Part shown: one piece after another, positions 6,920 through 13,094 of the stretch
How the letters are laid out: the number at the start of each line of letters is the position of its first letter
How positions within the stretch are numbered: the stretch's first letter is position 1
Source of the DNA: a virus
IMG/VR virus record: IMGVR_UViG_3300045541_000137
Location: 1-21,109 of that record
Strand: one strand, 5' to 3'
DNA length: 21,109 nucleotides
The notes under the pieces: model-generated
Databases searched by the model: none
The model's input: only the letters and a program-made list of their open reading frames with translations
What the model was told of the DNA's origin: nothing
Translations under genes and position numbers: made by a program

Positions 6920-7185
6920 AGCATCCGCCCTTTGGTTTTGCCGCGCTGGGCGCAGCCGTCAGCTCGCTTGGAGGCAGAGCCCACAGAGCCGCCTTTGGCG
7001 AAAGCCGGCTTGGCTTTCGGCTTGCGCGGAGTCATTTTGGCCGGCGCGCCCTCGTCCGGGGACGGAGGCTGGCCCATCTCGGCGGTGTATACGTCGCGGG
7101 GGCGTTTCACCGGCTTTTTAGGCATCGCGCCCTCGTCCGGAGACGGGGGCTGGCCCATGTCCGCAGTGTAGATGTCGCGGGGCAT
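6916..7185 (-). CDS. Small protein with an internal tandem repeat and GG module, 89 aa
   Basis: The first 46 residues contain two near-identical copies of PRDIYTADMGQPPSPDEGA (residues 2-20 and 28-46; the second has V and E substitutions) joined by a lysine-rich linker. The C-terminal part is FAKGGSVGSASKRADGCAQR followed by GKTKGRML, matching the end of the upstream neighbour (RSADGIAKKGKTK). The repeat half is acidic and proline-rich, the tail basic. It begins 1 nt after the preceding stop (TGACATG) and overlaps the next gene by 4 nt. Function unknown. The repeat suggests a recent duplication and possibly a linear binding motif. Confidence 0.72.
   Translation of the reverse strand: MPRDIYTADMGQPPSPDEGAMPKKPVKRPRDVYTAEMGQPPSPDEGAPAKMTPRKPKAKPAFAKGGSVGSASKRADGCAQRGKTKGRML
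7025..7185 (-). repeat. Tandem in-gene duplication (PRD[IV]YTA[DE]MGQPPSPDEGA)
   Basis: Two DNA segments of about 57 nt, at roughly 7048-7104 and 7126-7182, encode the two protein repeats. They keep high nucleotide identity, for example GCCCTCGTCCGG and GGCTGGCCCAT in both on the plus strand. The intervening 21 nt encode the MPKKPVK/R linker. Differences are few, indicating a young duplication or conversion between the halves. Confidence 0.8.
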
Positions 7186-7186
7186 G

Positions 7187-7558
7187 TCAGCACTTCCCGC
7201 CGGACTTCATGGCGATCTGTTTGGCTTTGGTCTTGCCTTTCTTGGCAATGCCGTCAGCAGAGCGGGTAAAGCCGCCAGCAGAGTAGCCTTTGGCGCCCTT
7301 CTTCATGCCTTTGGTTTCGGCCTGCTCGTGCTTGACCATGGCTTTGGGGGCGCCTTTAGCTTTCATAAAGGCCACTTCCTTCTTCATCATCGCTTTGGAT
7401 TCTTTCATGTCACCGCCCTCGTTGAATTTGCGGCCCTTGTCGGCCTTTACGAACTCTTTTCCAACCGACTGCGGAACACCAACACGCTTGGCCGCTGCCG
7501 GATCATTGGCCACCATGGCCATCAAATTGTGCTGCTTTTGCGATTTAGACGGCATCAT
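7187..7558 (-). CDS. Small Lys/Met/Gly-rich protein with GG module, 123 aa
   Basis: The start MMPSKSQKQHNLMAMVANDP is followed by AAAKRVGVPQSVGKEFVKAD, a lysine/methionine-rich helix (MKESKAMMKKEVAFMKAKGA PKAMVK), and then GYSAGGFTRSADGIAKKGKT with a KSGGKC end. The N-terminal region (KxQxxxMxxVANDPxxAKRVGVPQSVGKEF) is, from memory, a widespread motif in phage proteins of unknown function. The C-terminal module matches the gene at 6916. The ATG overlaps the holin-like gene's TGA by 4 nt; a second ATG follows immediately. The terminal GGKC with a single cysteine is unusual. Confidence 0.74.
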   Translation of the reverse strand: MMPSKSQKQHNLMAMVANDPAAAKRVGVPQSVGKEFVKADKGRKFNEGGDMKESKAMMKKEVAFMKAKGAPKAMVKHEQAETKGMKKGAKGYSAGGFTRSADGIAKKGKTKAKQIAMKSGGKC

Positions 7559-7740
7559 TTACCCCGAATTTTCCTAACCAAACCGCGTACGGTATCGGTT
7601 TCGATTATGCGGATGGCAGTCCAAACAATTGTAAACACTGCGGCAATAGATGGCAGCATATCGACTAGGGTTCCAACCACAGTCACAATTGATAAAGCAT
7701 CAACCACGTGCTTTACCGTTTCACTTGTCGCTTCGCTCAT
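7555..7740 (-). CDS. Holin-like small membrane protein, 61 aa
   Basis: After a short polar start (MSEATSETVKHVV), residues about 14-26 (DALSIVTVVGTLV) and about 29-46 (LPSIAAVFTIVWTAIRII) are hydrophobic. They are separated by an Asp-Met-Leu-Pro turn, and the protein ends with the basic VRGLVRKIRGK. This hairpin of two membrane segments with a basic cytoplasmic tail is the usual form of small class II-like holins. From memory it resembles the DAxSxxTVVxTLVDMLPxIxxxFTIVWTxIRIxE family annotated as holin in environmental phages. It overlaps neighbours on both sides by 4 nt. It sits away from the endolysin, and a second candidate exists at 618-788, so which one triggers lysis is open. Confidence 0.75.
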   Translation of the reverse strand: MSEATSETVKHVVDALSIVTVVGTLVDMLPSIAAVFTIVWTAIRIIETDTVRGLVRKIRGK

Positions 7741-8009
7741 TTACAACCCCACCGTTTAAGACTAGCAGCCTTGCGTGTTGGCCGCCCTTTTTCATCTTTC
7801 ATCGGGCCGGGCATTCCGCTCATTCTTGAGCAAAACGACTTCTTGCGGCCAGCATCTGCTTTGGTTTTCGGGTTCGGCGCCGGAGCCTTGAGGTTGGACC
7901 CCGTAGCCGCGTTATAACGCGCACGGCCCTTGGCGGTGAGCCCAGCACCTTGCGATGCCGGTAGCTTCTCGCCACGACCTACCGCCAAAGACACATTTTT
8001 CTTAGCCAT
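7737..8009 (-). CDS. Small basic protein with KSFCxRMSGM motif, 90 aa
   Basis: The product starts MAKKNVSLAVGRGEKLPASQ and continues GLTAKGRARYNAATGSNLKA, a Pro/Lys-rich linker, RKKSFCSRMSGMPGPMKDEK and RPTRKAASLKRWGCK. Two cysteines (in SFCSRM and RWGCK) flank a basic segment. From memory, the LTxKGRAxYNxATGSNLKAPxPxP...KSFCxRMxGMPGPMKDxKGxPTRKxxxLxxWxC pattern is highly conserved among environmental phages yet unassigned. The protein is strongly basic, suggesting nucleic-acid or membrane contact. It overlaps the upstream gene by 8 nt (ATGGCTAA) and the holin-like gene by 4 nt. Confidence 0.75.
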   Translation of the reverse strand: MAKKNVSLAVGRGEKLPASQGAGLTAKGRARYNAATGSNLKAPAPNPKTKADAGRKKSFCSRMSGMPGPMKDEKGRPTRKAASLKRWGCK

Positions 8010-8385
8010 TTACGGACTCCACCGGAAACCATGCAGGATCATACGGCTTGGTTGTGTAGCCCGTGACACCATCCATCAGCGCATCGTCAGGCTTGGCGAA
8101 CACCCATGTGCCCTGCACCGTTTCCTGCGCCACCGACCACGCGGTTGTGTAGCCTTGCTGGGGGTCTTTCACGCCGGTGGCGACATTCACGCCGAAGATC
8201 GGAAAGTGCCGTGCCTCAGCATCAACCTGCACCGCCTCATCGGGCGTCAGGTCATCCTTGGGCACCACCTGCCCGGTCGATACGTCGAGCAGGTCAGGCG
8301 CGTTGATCGATGCCACCATGTTGGCGTAGATGACTTCCAGCGCGGTCTGTGCCGCAGCTTCGGTGGGGAAAATTAAGTAGTCCAT
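8002..8385 (-). CDS. Unknown phage protein downstream of LamG genes, 127 aa
   Basis: The start MDYLIFPTEAAAQTALEVIY is followed by an acidic middle (DVSTGQVVPKDDLTPDEAVQVD) and a C-terminal half with FPIFGVNVATGVKDPQQGYT, TAWSVAQETVQGTWVFAKPD and YDPAWFPVESVNG. The segments WxxxxETVxGxWVFxxP and YDPxWFP recall small accessory proteins encoded beside fibre-like genes of environmental phages. No catalytic motif, membrane segment or cysteine pattern is visible. It follows the LamG gene by 2 nt. A virion or fibre-accessory role is only inferred from position. Confidence 0.7.
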   Translation of the reverse strand: MDYLIFPTEAAAQTALEVIYANMVASINAPDLLDVSTGQVVPKDDLTPDEAVQVDAEARHFPIFGVNVATGVKDPQQGYTTAWSVAQETVQGTWVFAKPDDALMDGVTGYTTKPYDPAWFPVESVNG

Positions 8386-8387
8386 GG

Positions 8388-9203
8388 CTACACCGTCGGG
8401 GGTAGAGATTTATAGGGATGGCCTGCGGGCAGATTGGCTTCCAAGCCCCACTTCCACGCGAGGTAGCCTTCAACGCGCTGACGCACCGCCGTCGATAAAG
8501 CGGATTGAGTAATCACAATCTCGCCAATTGATGCGTTCAGCGGGGACGAGCCTGTTGCAAAGGCCCCTATGGTGTGGTTGGTAGTGGCCGAGTTGCGATC
8601 TACAGTCTGAACAGTGTTGGTAATAGAGCCGCCGTTTTTGTTGCCGTACAGCGTTGAGACGCTGTTGTCATACACAGCCCCGTAAAATTCCGGCCCGAGC
8701 GCGATGACACCGCACGATCCGCCATAGCTTACCCACCACGAACCCATGACGGCGGGGGTAGTAGAAATCGCCGCTAGATAGTTGGCGGTGCCGACCCCAG
8801 CTGACGTGCCCGCCCCCACAACAAACTGCGGGGATGTCGCATCCCACTTTATCGCCACAAACATGCTGTAACTACTATCGCCAGCCGGGATAGTGCCGTC
8901 GGGCAGAAGCATGATGTCATTGGTGCCGTCAAACTTGATTCCAGGCTTGCCATTGATCGCCGTGGCCGTGTAAGTCGGTTGGTTTGTGGCAGTGGCTTGC
9001 GCTGCATTTCGCCCATTGCCAGACTTATCAGCCCACTGGCTGACAGTTGCCCCGTTGAGCGTAATGGTGCTGGTATCTTCAGCATCGAGCCACAGCGCGG
9101 TAGCGAGTTCAGTCGGTCGCCACAGCTTAGGCCCACCAAACAGCGTGCCATCCCACCGATAGGGGTGGTCATACGGGAGTTGCGTGACTAATTCCATCGG
9201 CAT
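8388..9203 (-). CDS. LamG/ConA-like lectin-fold virion protein (paralogue 2), 271 aa
   Basis: After an N-terminal segment with LPYDHPYRWDGTLFGG, the product carries LATALWLDAEDTSTITLNGA, then TVSQWADKSGNGRNAAQA and a FDGTNDIM segment. These are hallmarks of LamG/concanavalin-like jelly-roll domains that bind glycans. The C-terminus (RQRVEGYLAWKWGLEANLPA, GHPYKSLPP) is the full-length ending of this family. It is a paralogue of the adjacent upstream gene. In a virion such a domain could bind cell-surface sugars or decorate the capsid or fibre. It begins 1 nt after the preceding stop (TGATATG). Fold and duplication are well supported; carbohydrate binding and virion location are inferred. Confidence 0.78.
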   Translation of the reverse strand: MPMELVTQLPYDHPYRWDGTLFGGPKLWRPTELATALWLDAEDTSTITLNGATVSQWADKSGNGRNAAQATATNQPTYTATAINGKPGIKFDGTNDIMLLPDGTIPAGDSSYSMFVAIKWDATSPQFVVGAGTSAGVGTANYLAAISTTPAVMGSWWVSYGGSCGVIALGPEFYGAVYDNSVSTLYGNKNGGSITNTVQTVDRNSATTNHTIGAFATGSSPLNASIGEIVITQSALSTAVRQRVEGYLAWKWGLEANLPAGHPYKSLPPTV

Positions 9204-9204
9204 A

Positions 9205-9924
9205 TCAGAACCCTCCCCACTTCCAAGCTAAGTAGCCTTCGAGTAGTTCTCTCTCCGCTTTTGTAGAGTCGTTTGGCGTAGCTACAATTTCAACCATTGG
9301 GCCGCCGTGAATATAATTAACAGTTTTAGCCAATCTAGGAGCTGCCAAAAATGCGTTAGCGCCGCAAACCGCAAGGATGAATTTAGTGGCACTTCTTGTC
9401 CAAAACGTCCCTCGGGACATTGTTGGCGATGCGTTCTTATCCTTAATCATCGCCCCCGAAAAATACGATGACAAGGTGGCTGGATCATTAATTCCGCCAG
9501 AGCGAAACAAATTAACACTCGTTATAGAAGTCGCTGATATCGGAAAATAATCTTGAATCCCAACCGATCCAATAAGCGTTTGAGTTACCCCTGCCCCCGT
9601 TCTCTGGGCAACGATATACCAGCTCCACCCCGCGCCAGTCCAGTTTGACCCCGCAGTTAAATCATCGTCGACGCCATCAAATATGATGGCAGGGGACGCC
9701 ACCCATCCTGTCATGGCATAGGTTGGCTGTAAGCCAGCCGCGGCTTGGGAAAAATTCCGCCCATTGCCCGACTTATCGCGCCACTGGCTCACCGTCGAGC
9801 CATTGAGCGTGATCGTGCTGGCGTCGGCGGCGTCGAGCCACAGGGCGGTTGATATCTGCGCGGGCGTCCACGCTCCACGAAAGCACGGGTGTGCCGGTAA
9901 CGAGAAGCCGAAGCCGAAGCTCAT
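9205..9924 (-). CDS. LamG/ConA-like lectin-fold virion protein (paralogue 1), 239 aa
   Basis: The product contains ISTALWLDAADASTITLNGS followed by TVSQWRDKSGNGRNFSQAAA and IIFDGVDDDLTAGSNW, the same jelly-roll signature as its downstream neighbour. It ends early: LLEGYLAWKWGGF and stop, where the paralogue continues for about 15 more residues through NLPAGHPYKSLPP. The middle is diverged, and its DNA is visibly AT-richer than flanking genes, suggesting separate acquisition rather than a very recent copy. It overlaps the preceding stop by 1 nt (TGATG). Likely a surface-exposed virion protein with glycan-binding potential. The short C-terminus may be functional or a truncation. Confidence 0.77.
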   Translation of the reverse strand: MSFGFGFSLPAHPCFRGAWTPAQISTALWLDAADASTITLNGSTVSQWRDKSGNGRNFSQAAAGLQPTYAMTGWVASPAIIFDGVDDDLTAGSNWTGAGWSWYIVAQRTGAGVTQTLIGSVGIQDYFPISATSITSVNLFRSGGINDPATLSSYFSGAMIKDKNASPTMSRGTFWTRSATKFILAVCGANAFLAAPRLAKTVNYIHGGPMVEIVATPNDSTKAERELLEGYLAWKWGGF

Positions 9925-10181
9925 CAGTAAATCGCAACCATGTTAGTGGCAGTCGTGCTGGTAGCCATTACGCGCAAAACCTGCACGGGGATGATCGAGC
10001 CCGTAGGCACGTTCAGGAAAGTCACTACGTCGCCCGTAGCAGTCGTCACCCGCACGTTGCCAAACACGCCAACATAAATAACTGAGGGCGACACAAGATT
10101 CACCGTATCGCTCGGTGTCACCACCGCCGCCGACCCCGGATACATCGGAAACGTCGGGCTGTAATTGGTTTTCTGACCCAC
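9924..10181 (-). CDS. Small beta-rich virion-type protein, 85 aa
   Basis: The sequence starts MGQKTNYSPTFPMYPGSAAV and continues VTPSDTVNLVSPSVIYVGVF, GNVRVTTATGDVVTFLNVPT and IIPVQVLRVMATSTTATNMV. It is almost entirely strand-forming with no charged helix. This is the pattern (TPSDTVxL...IYVGVxGNVxVxTAxGDxVTFxxVPxGxxxPVQVxRVxATxTTAT) of a small conserved phage structural protein whose place in the virion I cannot name; a spike-base or decoration protein is a guess. It lies 13 nt downstream of the previous structural gene. Confidence 0.72.
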   Translation of the reverse strand: MGQKTNYSPTFPMYPGSAAVVTPSDTVNLVSPSVIYVGVFGNVRVTTATGDVVTFLNVPTGSIIPVQVLRVMATSTTATNMVAIY

Positions 10182-10194
10182 GGCGGCCCCCTAA

Positions 10195-10728
10195 TTAAGC
10201 GTCAGCGAACGGAGTGACAACAGACCCAGAGCCGAGCAGCACGCCTTGCACGAGGTATTCGAGCGAAGACAACGCGGTGATGGTGATGACCGAGCCAACG
10301 GCGCCGCCTGTGGTGCTGCCGTCAAGGTTGATGACGTCGTTGGACGCAGCAGGGGCGAATCCAATGGTTGCGCCAGAAGAGTCCGTGTCCACCACCAGCA
10401 AAGAGCCGATAAATTTGTCGGTGCCGTCAGTCTTGATGGCCACAGCAGTCGCTGCGGTATCAACCACGATGGTGTAGGTGGTGCCGATGTTGTTCAGCGT
10501 GTTAGGGTCAGAGCCGGGGCCGGATGTCACCGGATCAGCCGTGGCGATGATCGCCGGCAGCGTCAGAATCAGCGTCGCGTCGTTGGTGCGGATCACCTTG
10601 CCAGCGTGAGCGGCAACGGTCAGGGAGAGCGTATTGGTGCCGTTAACGACGTTAACGACAGAGCCGGGGCCTTGGGCGTAGAAGCCGTTCAAGGAGCGGA
10701 CCGGACCTTGGAAAGTGGTGGTAGGCAT
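10195..10728 (-). CDS. Beta-rich head/decoration-type structural protein, 177 aa
   Basis: The start at ATG 10728-10726 (MPTTTFQGPVRSLNGFYAQG) is preferred. It overlaps the TAA of the homing-endonuclease gene by 1 nt (TAATG) and has AAAGGA upstream; an in-frame extension to 10791 would lie inside that gene. The protein has small-residue-rich strands: SVVNVVNGTNTLSLTVAAHA, GKVIRTNDATLILTLPAI, a middle with TYTIVVDTAATAVAIKTDG, and an end LSSLEYLVQGVLLGSGSVVT. Such proteins, with LTxAxHAGKxIxxxxAxxxLTLPA, are common in virion gene clusters of environmental phages. A capsid-surface or fibre-base role is inferred. Alternatives cannot be separated by sequence alone. Confidence 0.75.
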   Translation of the reverse strand: MPTTTFQGPVRSLNGFYAQGPGSVVNVVNGTNTLSLTVAAHAGKVIRTNDATLILTLPAIIATADPVTSGPGSDPNTLNNIGTTYTIVVDTAATAVAIKTDGTDKFIGSLLVVDTDSSGATIGFAPAASNDVINLDGSTTGGAVGSVITITALSSLEYLVQGVLLGSGSVVTPFADA

Positions 10729-11318
10729 TAAAGCATTCCTTTCAAATGAACATACTTGAGCGCCAATTTTCTTGCCGAACTGGTACAACACCCAACTTGT
10801 CGACCGCGCTCAGCGTACGACAGATGGTCATTTTCTACCAAAAACTTGATCTTTGCCCGGTAATTCGCGTCCGAGAAATATCTTCGCAACTGAGCATCCG
10901 ATAGGCGTTTTCTAAATTCGGGCTCAGCGTAATCAAAAACCGTTGCCCGTCGCCCTTCGCTAATGCGTTTGCGCACTTCGTCGGAATGCGTTTTATTCCG
11001 CATCGGGGCTTTGGAAAAATCAGCAATGTTGTAGGCTACCCGCTCGTCAAAAAACGCTTCGCCATTCAAAAACGCTTCTTCGATTACGTCCAAGTCAGAA
11101 ACGTTTTCGCAAATAACTTCTATCGAAGCAACAAAACTGTCGGCCCCATCTCGGTTATAAGTGCGCTGCAACTTAATGTTTGGGTGCTTTTGCCAACGTA
11201 AAAGTCGAAAATGCTCTCTAAGCCGTTTGTGCAAATTCTGGGATTGCCCTACATAGCACTTGCCTGAGCGCACATGAACGATCTTATAAATGCCCGCGAG
11301 TTTTGTGCTGTATGGCAT
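10728..11318 (-). CDS. Free-standing GIY-YIG homing endonuclease, 196 aa
   Basis: The N-terminus has the GIY-YIG core: AGIYKIVHVRSGKCYVGQSQ (GIY at about residues 9-11, YVG at about 22-24), followed by the conserved Arg in NLHKRLREH. The catalytic Glu is probably in the VIEEAFL segment at about residues 78-82. The middle carries KTHSDEVRKRISEGRR, a NUMOD3-like DNA-binding repeat, and the C-terminal RGRQVGCCTSSARKLALKYV looks like a helix-turn-helix-type recognition segment. These enzymes nick or cut DNA at a homing site to spread their own gene. It is AT-richer than its neighbours and has its own promoter (11358-11386). It sits between the capsid terminator and the next virion gene, with no visible intron. 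Confidence 0.88.
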   Translation of the reverse strand: MPYSTKLAGIYKIVHVRSGKCYVGQSQNLHKRLREHFRLLRWQKHPNIKLQRTYNRDGADSFVASIEVICENVSDLDVIEEAFLNGEAFFDERVAYNIADFSKAPMRNKTHSDEVRKRISEGRRATVFDYAEPEFRKRLSDAQLRRYFSDANYRAKIKFLVENDHLSYAERGRQVGCCTSSARKLALKYVHLKGML

Positions 11319-11357
11319 GCCCTACGTCCAAAGGTGTTGTGAAAGCCACATGCTGTC

Positions 11358-11386
11358 TTTTTAACAGGCCCGTACGGGAAGGTCAA
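11358..11386 (-). promoter_or_regulatory. Sigma70-like promoter for homing endonuclease and downstream structural genes
   Basis: On the minus strand, TTGACC (11386-11381, 5 of 6 to consensus), a 17-nt spacer and TAAAAA (11363-11358, 4 of 6) precede the endonuclease ATG by about 40 nt. The spacer contains the perfect 10-bp palindrome CCCGTACGGG (11369-11378), a plausible operator that would place a bound repressor between the boxes. The promoter would restart transcription after the capsid terminator. The -10 box is weak, so strength is uncertain. Confidence 0.5.
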
Positions 11387-11470
11387 GATAAAGTTGAGGC
11401 GTTACGACACAGGTAACGCTCGATACAAAGCTAGTAATCCGTAAAGTACCCCGGGAACACTCGATACAAG

Positions 11471-11493
11471 AAAAAGGGGCCTTTCGGCCCCTT
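11471..11493 (-). terminator. Strong intrinsic terminator after major capsid gene
   Basis: On the minus-strand transcript an 8-bp stem AAGGGGCC/GGCCCCTT (plus coordinates 11474-11481 and 11486-11493) closes on a GAAA tetraloop and is followed by five uridines. GNRA loops are unusually stable, so this should end most capsid transcripts 30-50 nt after the stop codon and protect the 3' end. It separates the highly expressed capsid from downstream genes. Confidence 0.88.
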
Positions 11494-11523
11494 CCAAACA
11501 CTTGTAAGTGCTTGATTTACTTC

Positions 11524-12435
11524 TTAGTTGCTGCCGGGCGAACCAAAGATGCCGAGCGGGTCAGACACACCGAACGAATAACGCTCGCGGGCCTTGTAGC
11601 GGGTGTTGCCGGTGTCAAAATCACCGTCCATTCCGGTTTGCATCGGAGTACGGACGAAGTGCTTCAGGCCATTCGGCACGTCGGTCAACAGGAACCATGC
11701 GTTGGTGTCCGTCAGCCAGTGGTTGACAGAGTAACCTTCGGGGATGGAACCGTTGTTCTTCAGTGCGTTGATGTCGTTGTCGGCGGTGCCAACACGCAGC
11801 TCGGTCTCAAGGAGACGAGTTGCAACGAACATCAGCGACGGCGGGACGACCAGCTTGCGGGGCTTGGCAGCGATCAGCAGACCGCGCTCATCCGTCCAGC
11901 CAGCGATCTGAATGACAGCGGCCTCAAGCGAGGTCTCATTCAGGTCAGCGCCCGTCGTGGGACGGTTGCTGTTGATGCCACCAGAAATCAGGGGGTGGTC
12001 GGTGGCGCACAGAACCTTGCCGTCACCGTAGGTGGGGCCGCCCGTGAAGGCTTGGTTCAGGATGGAGGCAGCCTTGACCTGCTTGGTGTAGGCCATGGCA
12101 CGAGCCAGCGCCTTGGTATAACGAGCCGAGAGGCTGTCATACAGATTGTCTTCAATCGCTTCTTCAGTGATCGAGAAACCCATGGCGATGGTTTCGTGGT
12201 TGTAGCGCGCAGTCCATGCTTCTTGCGCGTTGTCGTAACGAATGGCGGAGCCTTCGTTTTTGACCGGAGCTGCGGAGAAACCGGACAGCTTGGTTTCTTC
12301 TTCGAACGAACGCTCGGAAGTTTCGGTTTCGAAAATTTCCTTGTGTTCTTCGCCGTAGCGCTTGTACTCCAGACCGAACAACGCATTCAGGCCGGGCAGG
12401 AGTTCCTTGAGTAGCTGGGCACGAGAAATTGCCAT
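11524..12435 (-). CDS. Major capsid protein, HK97-fold / gpT-like, 303 aa
   Basis: The protein forms the icosahedral shell. Its start (MAISRAQLLKELLPGLNALF) leads into an acidic N-arm-like region (YGEEHKEIFETETSERSFEE), then VKNEGSAIRYDNAQEAWTAR and YNHETIAMGFSITEEAIEDN. A helix follows with YTKALARAMAYTKQVKAASI, then the DERGLLIAAKPRKLVVPPSL region. This follows the pattern of Mu gpT-like head subunits with HK97 fold, at usual length. TAAGGAGAG lies upstream, combining the previous gene's stop with a strong ribosome site, and a strong terminator follows. Position right after scaffold and decoration genes supports the call. No separate protease is visible nearby, so scaffold removal may not need one. 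Confidence 0.88.
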   Translation of the reverse strand: MAISRAQLLKELLPGLNALFGLEYKRYGEEHKEIFETETSERSFEEETKLSGFSAAPVKNEGSAIRYDNAQEAWTARYNHETIAMGFSITEEAIEDNLYDSLSARYTKALARAMAYTKQVKAASILNQAFTGGPTYGDGKVLCATDHPLISGGINSNRPTTGADLNETSLEAAVIQIAGWTDERGLLIAAKPRKLVVPPSLMFVATRLLETELRVGTADNDINALKNNGSIPEGYSVNHWLTDTNAWFLLTDVPNGLKHFVRTPMQTGMDGDFDTGNTRYKARERYSFGVSDPLGIFGSPGSN

Positions 12436-12447
12436 GTTTTACTCTCC

Positions 12448-13080
12448 TTAGACGCCAGCAGTAGCGTTGTAAGTGTGGTAGGTGGCGTTGAACTTGACGA
12501 TAAATTCAACGAAGTTGCCGGAGGTGTTCTTGGTGTCAGTCACCACATCAACCACGCGGATCGGCAGAATTGTCGTCACGTTGTTGATGAACACGCCCAT
12601 ACGGCTGTTGCCAGTCGCGGCGACGCCGGTGTTCAGCACGAGCTCAGCGTTACAGGCGATGGCATTGCCACGGCTGATGTAAGCGGGGAGCAGGCCGCCC
12701 GAAGCGTTATCCGCCACGGCGCTGGTGACGTTCGCGACCTTGAACAGGGCGTTGGGGTCATCACACACGTAAGCTTGGATGTCGTCAGCCACGATGCTGC
12801 CGGGGTAATACTGAGAGAACAGCTTCTGCTTGGTGGCCGGGTTGGTGTAAGAACAACCCAAGAACACGCCAACCACGCCAGCGACAGGGCTGGTTTGGTT
12901 TTGCAGGGTGGTGATGATGATTGTGCCATCGTTCTTGTATTGCACAACGTCGCCGGTGTAGATGGCGGTGCCGTAGTTGGAAGCGATGGGAATCTGCCGG
13001 GTAGCCCCGGCAAACGGCAGGCCGCCGATCAGATTGACCGGTTGCAAGCCATAAGGCGCATCGACTGTAGGATAAGCCAT
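12448..13080 (-). CDS. Putative capsid decoration/stabilisation protein, 210 aa
   Basis: The product begins MAYPTVDAPYGLQPVNLIGG and continues RQIPIASNYGTAIYTGDVVQ, VVGVFLGCSYTNPATKQKLF and YYPGSIVADDIQAYVCDDPN, ending in EFIVKFNATYHTYNATAGV. It is strand-rich, with few charges and three cysteines. The APYGLxPVxxIGGxPxxGAxRxxPIAS opening is, from memory, shared by structural proteins encoded next to the capsid gene of environmental phages. The gene lies between the scaffold cluster and the capsid gene, with CAGGAG before its ATG. Decoration is inferred; it could be a second capsid or adhesion component. Confidence 0.72.
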   Translation of the reverse strand: MAYPTVDAPYGLQPVNLIGGLPFAGATRQIPIASNYGTAIYTGDVVQYKNDGTIIITTLQNQTSPVAGVVGVFLGCSYTNPATKQKLFSQYYPGSIVADDIQAYVCDDPNALFKVANVTSAVADNASGGLLPAYISRGNAIACNAELVLNTGVAATGNSRMGVFINNVTTILPIRVVDVVTDTKNTSGNFVEFIVKFNATYHTYNATAGV

Positions 13081-13094
13081 TTAAGACTCCTGAA

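Larger units (their letters stand above)
11319..11523. other. Intergenic region between capsid terminator and homing endonuclease
   Basis: A 205-nt non-coding stretch. It contains the capsid terminator, two direct copies of CTCGATACAA (11419-11428 and 11460-11469), an inverted repeat CGTTAC (11400-11405)/GTAACG (11413-11418), and a promoter with a perfect palindrome between its boxes. No other gene is visible here. It may be the footprint of the endonuclease insertion. Confidence 0.7.

Noticed and set aside
11512-12414. Plus-strand open frame (300 codons) opposite the major capsid gene
   Set aside because: Almost exactly antisense to the capsid gene, which has a strong ribosome site, a terminator and family motifs; the plus-strand product has none.
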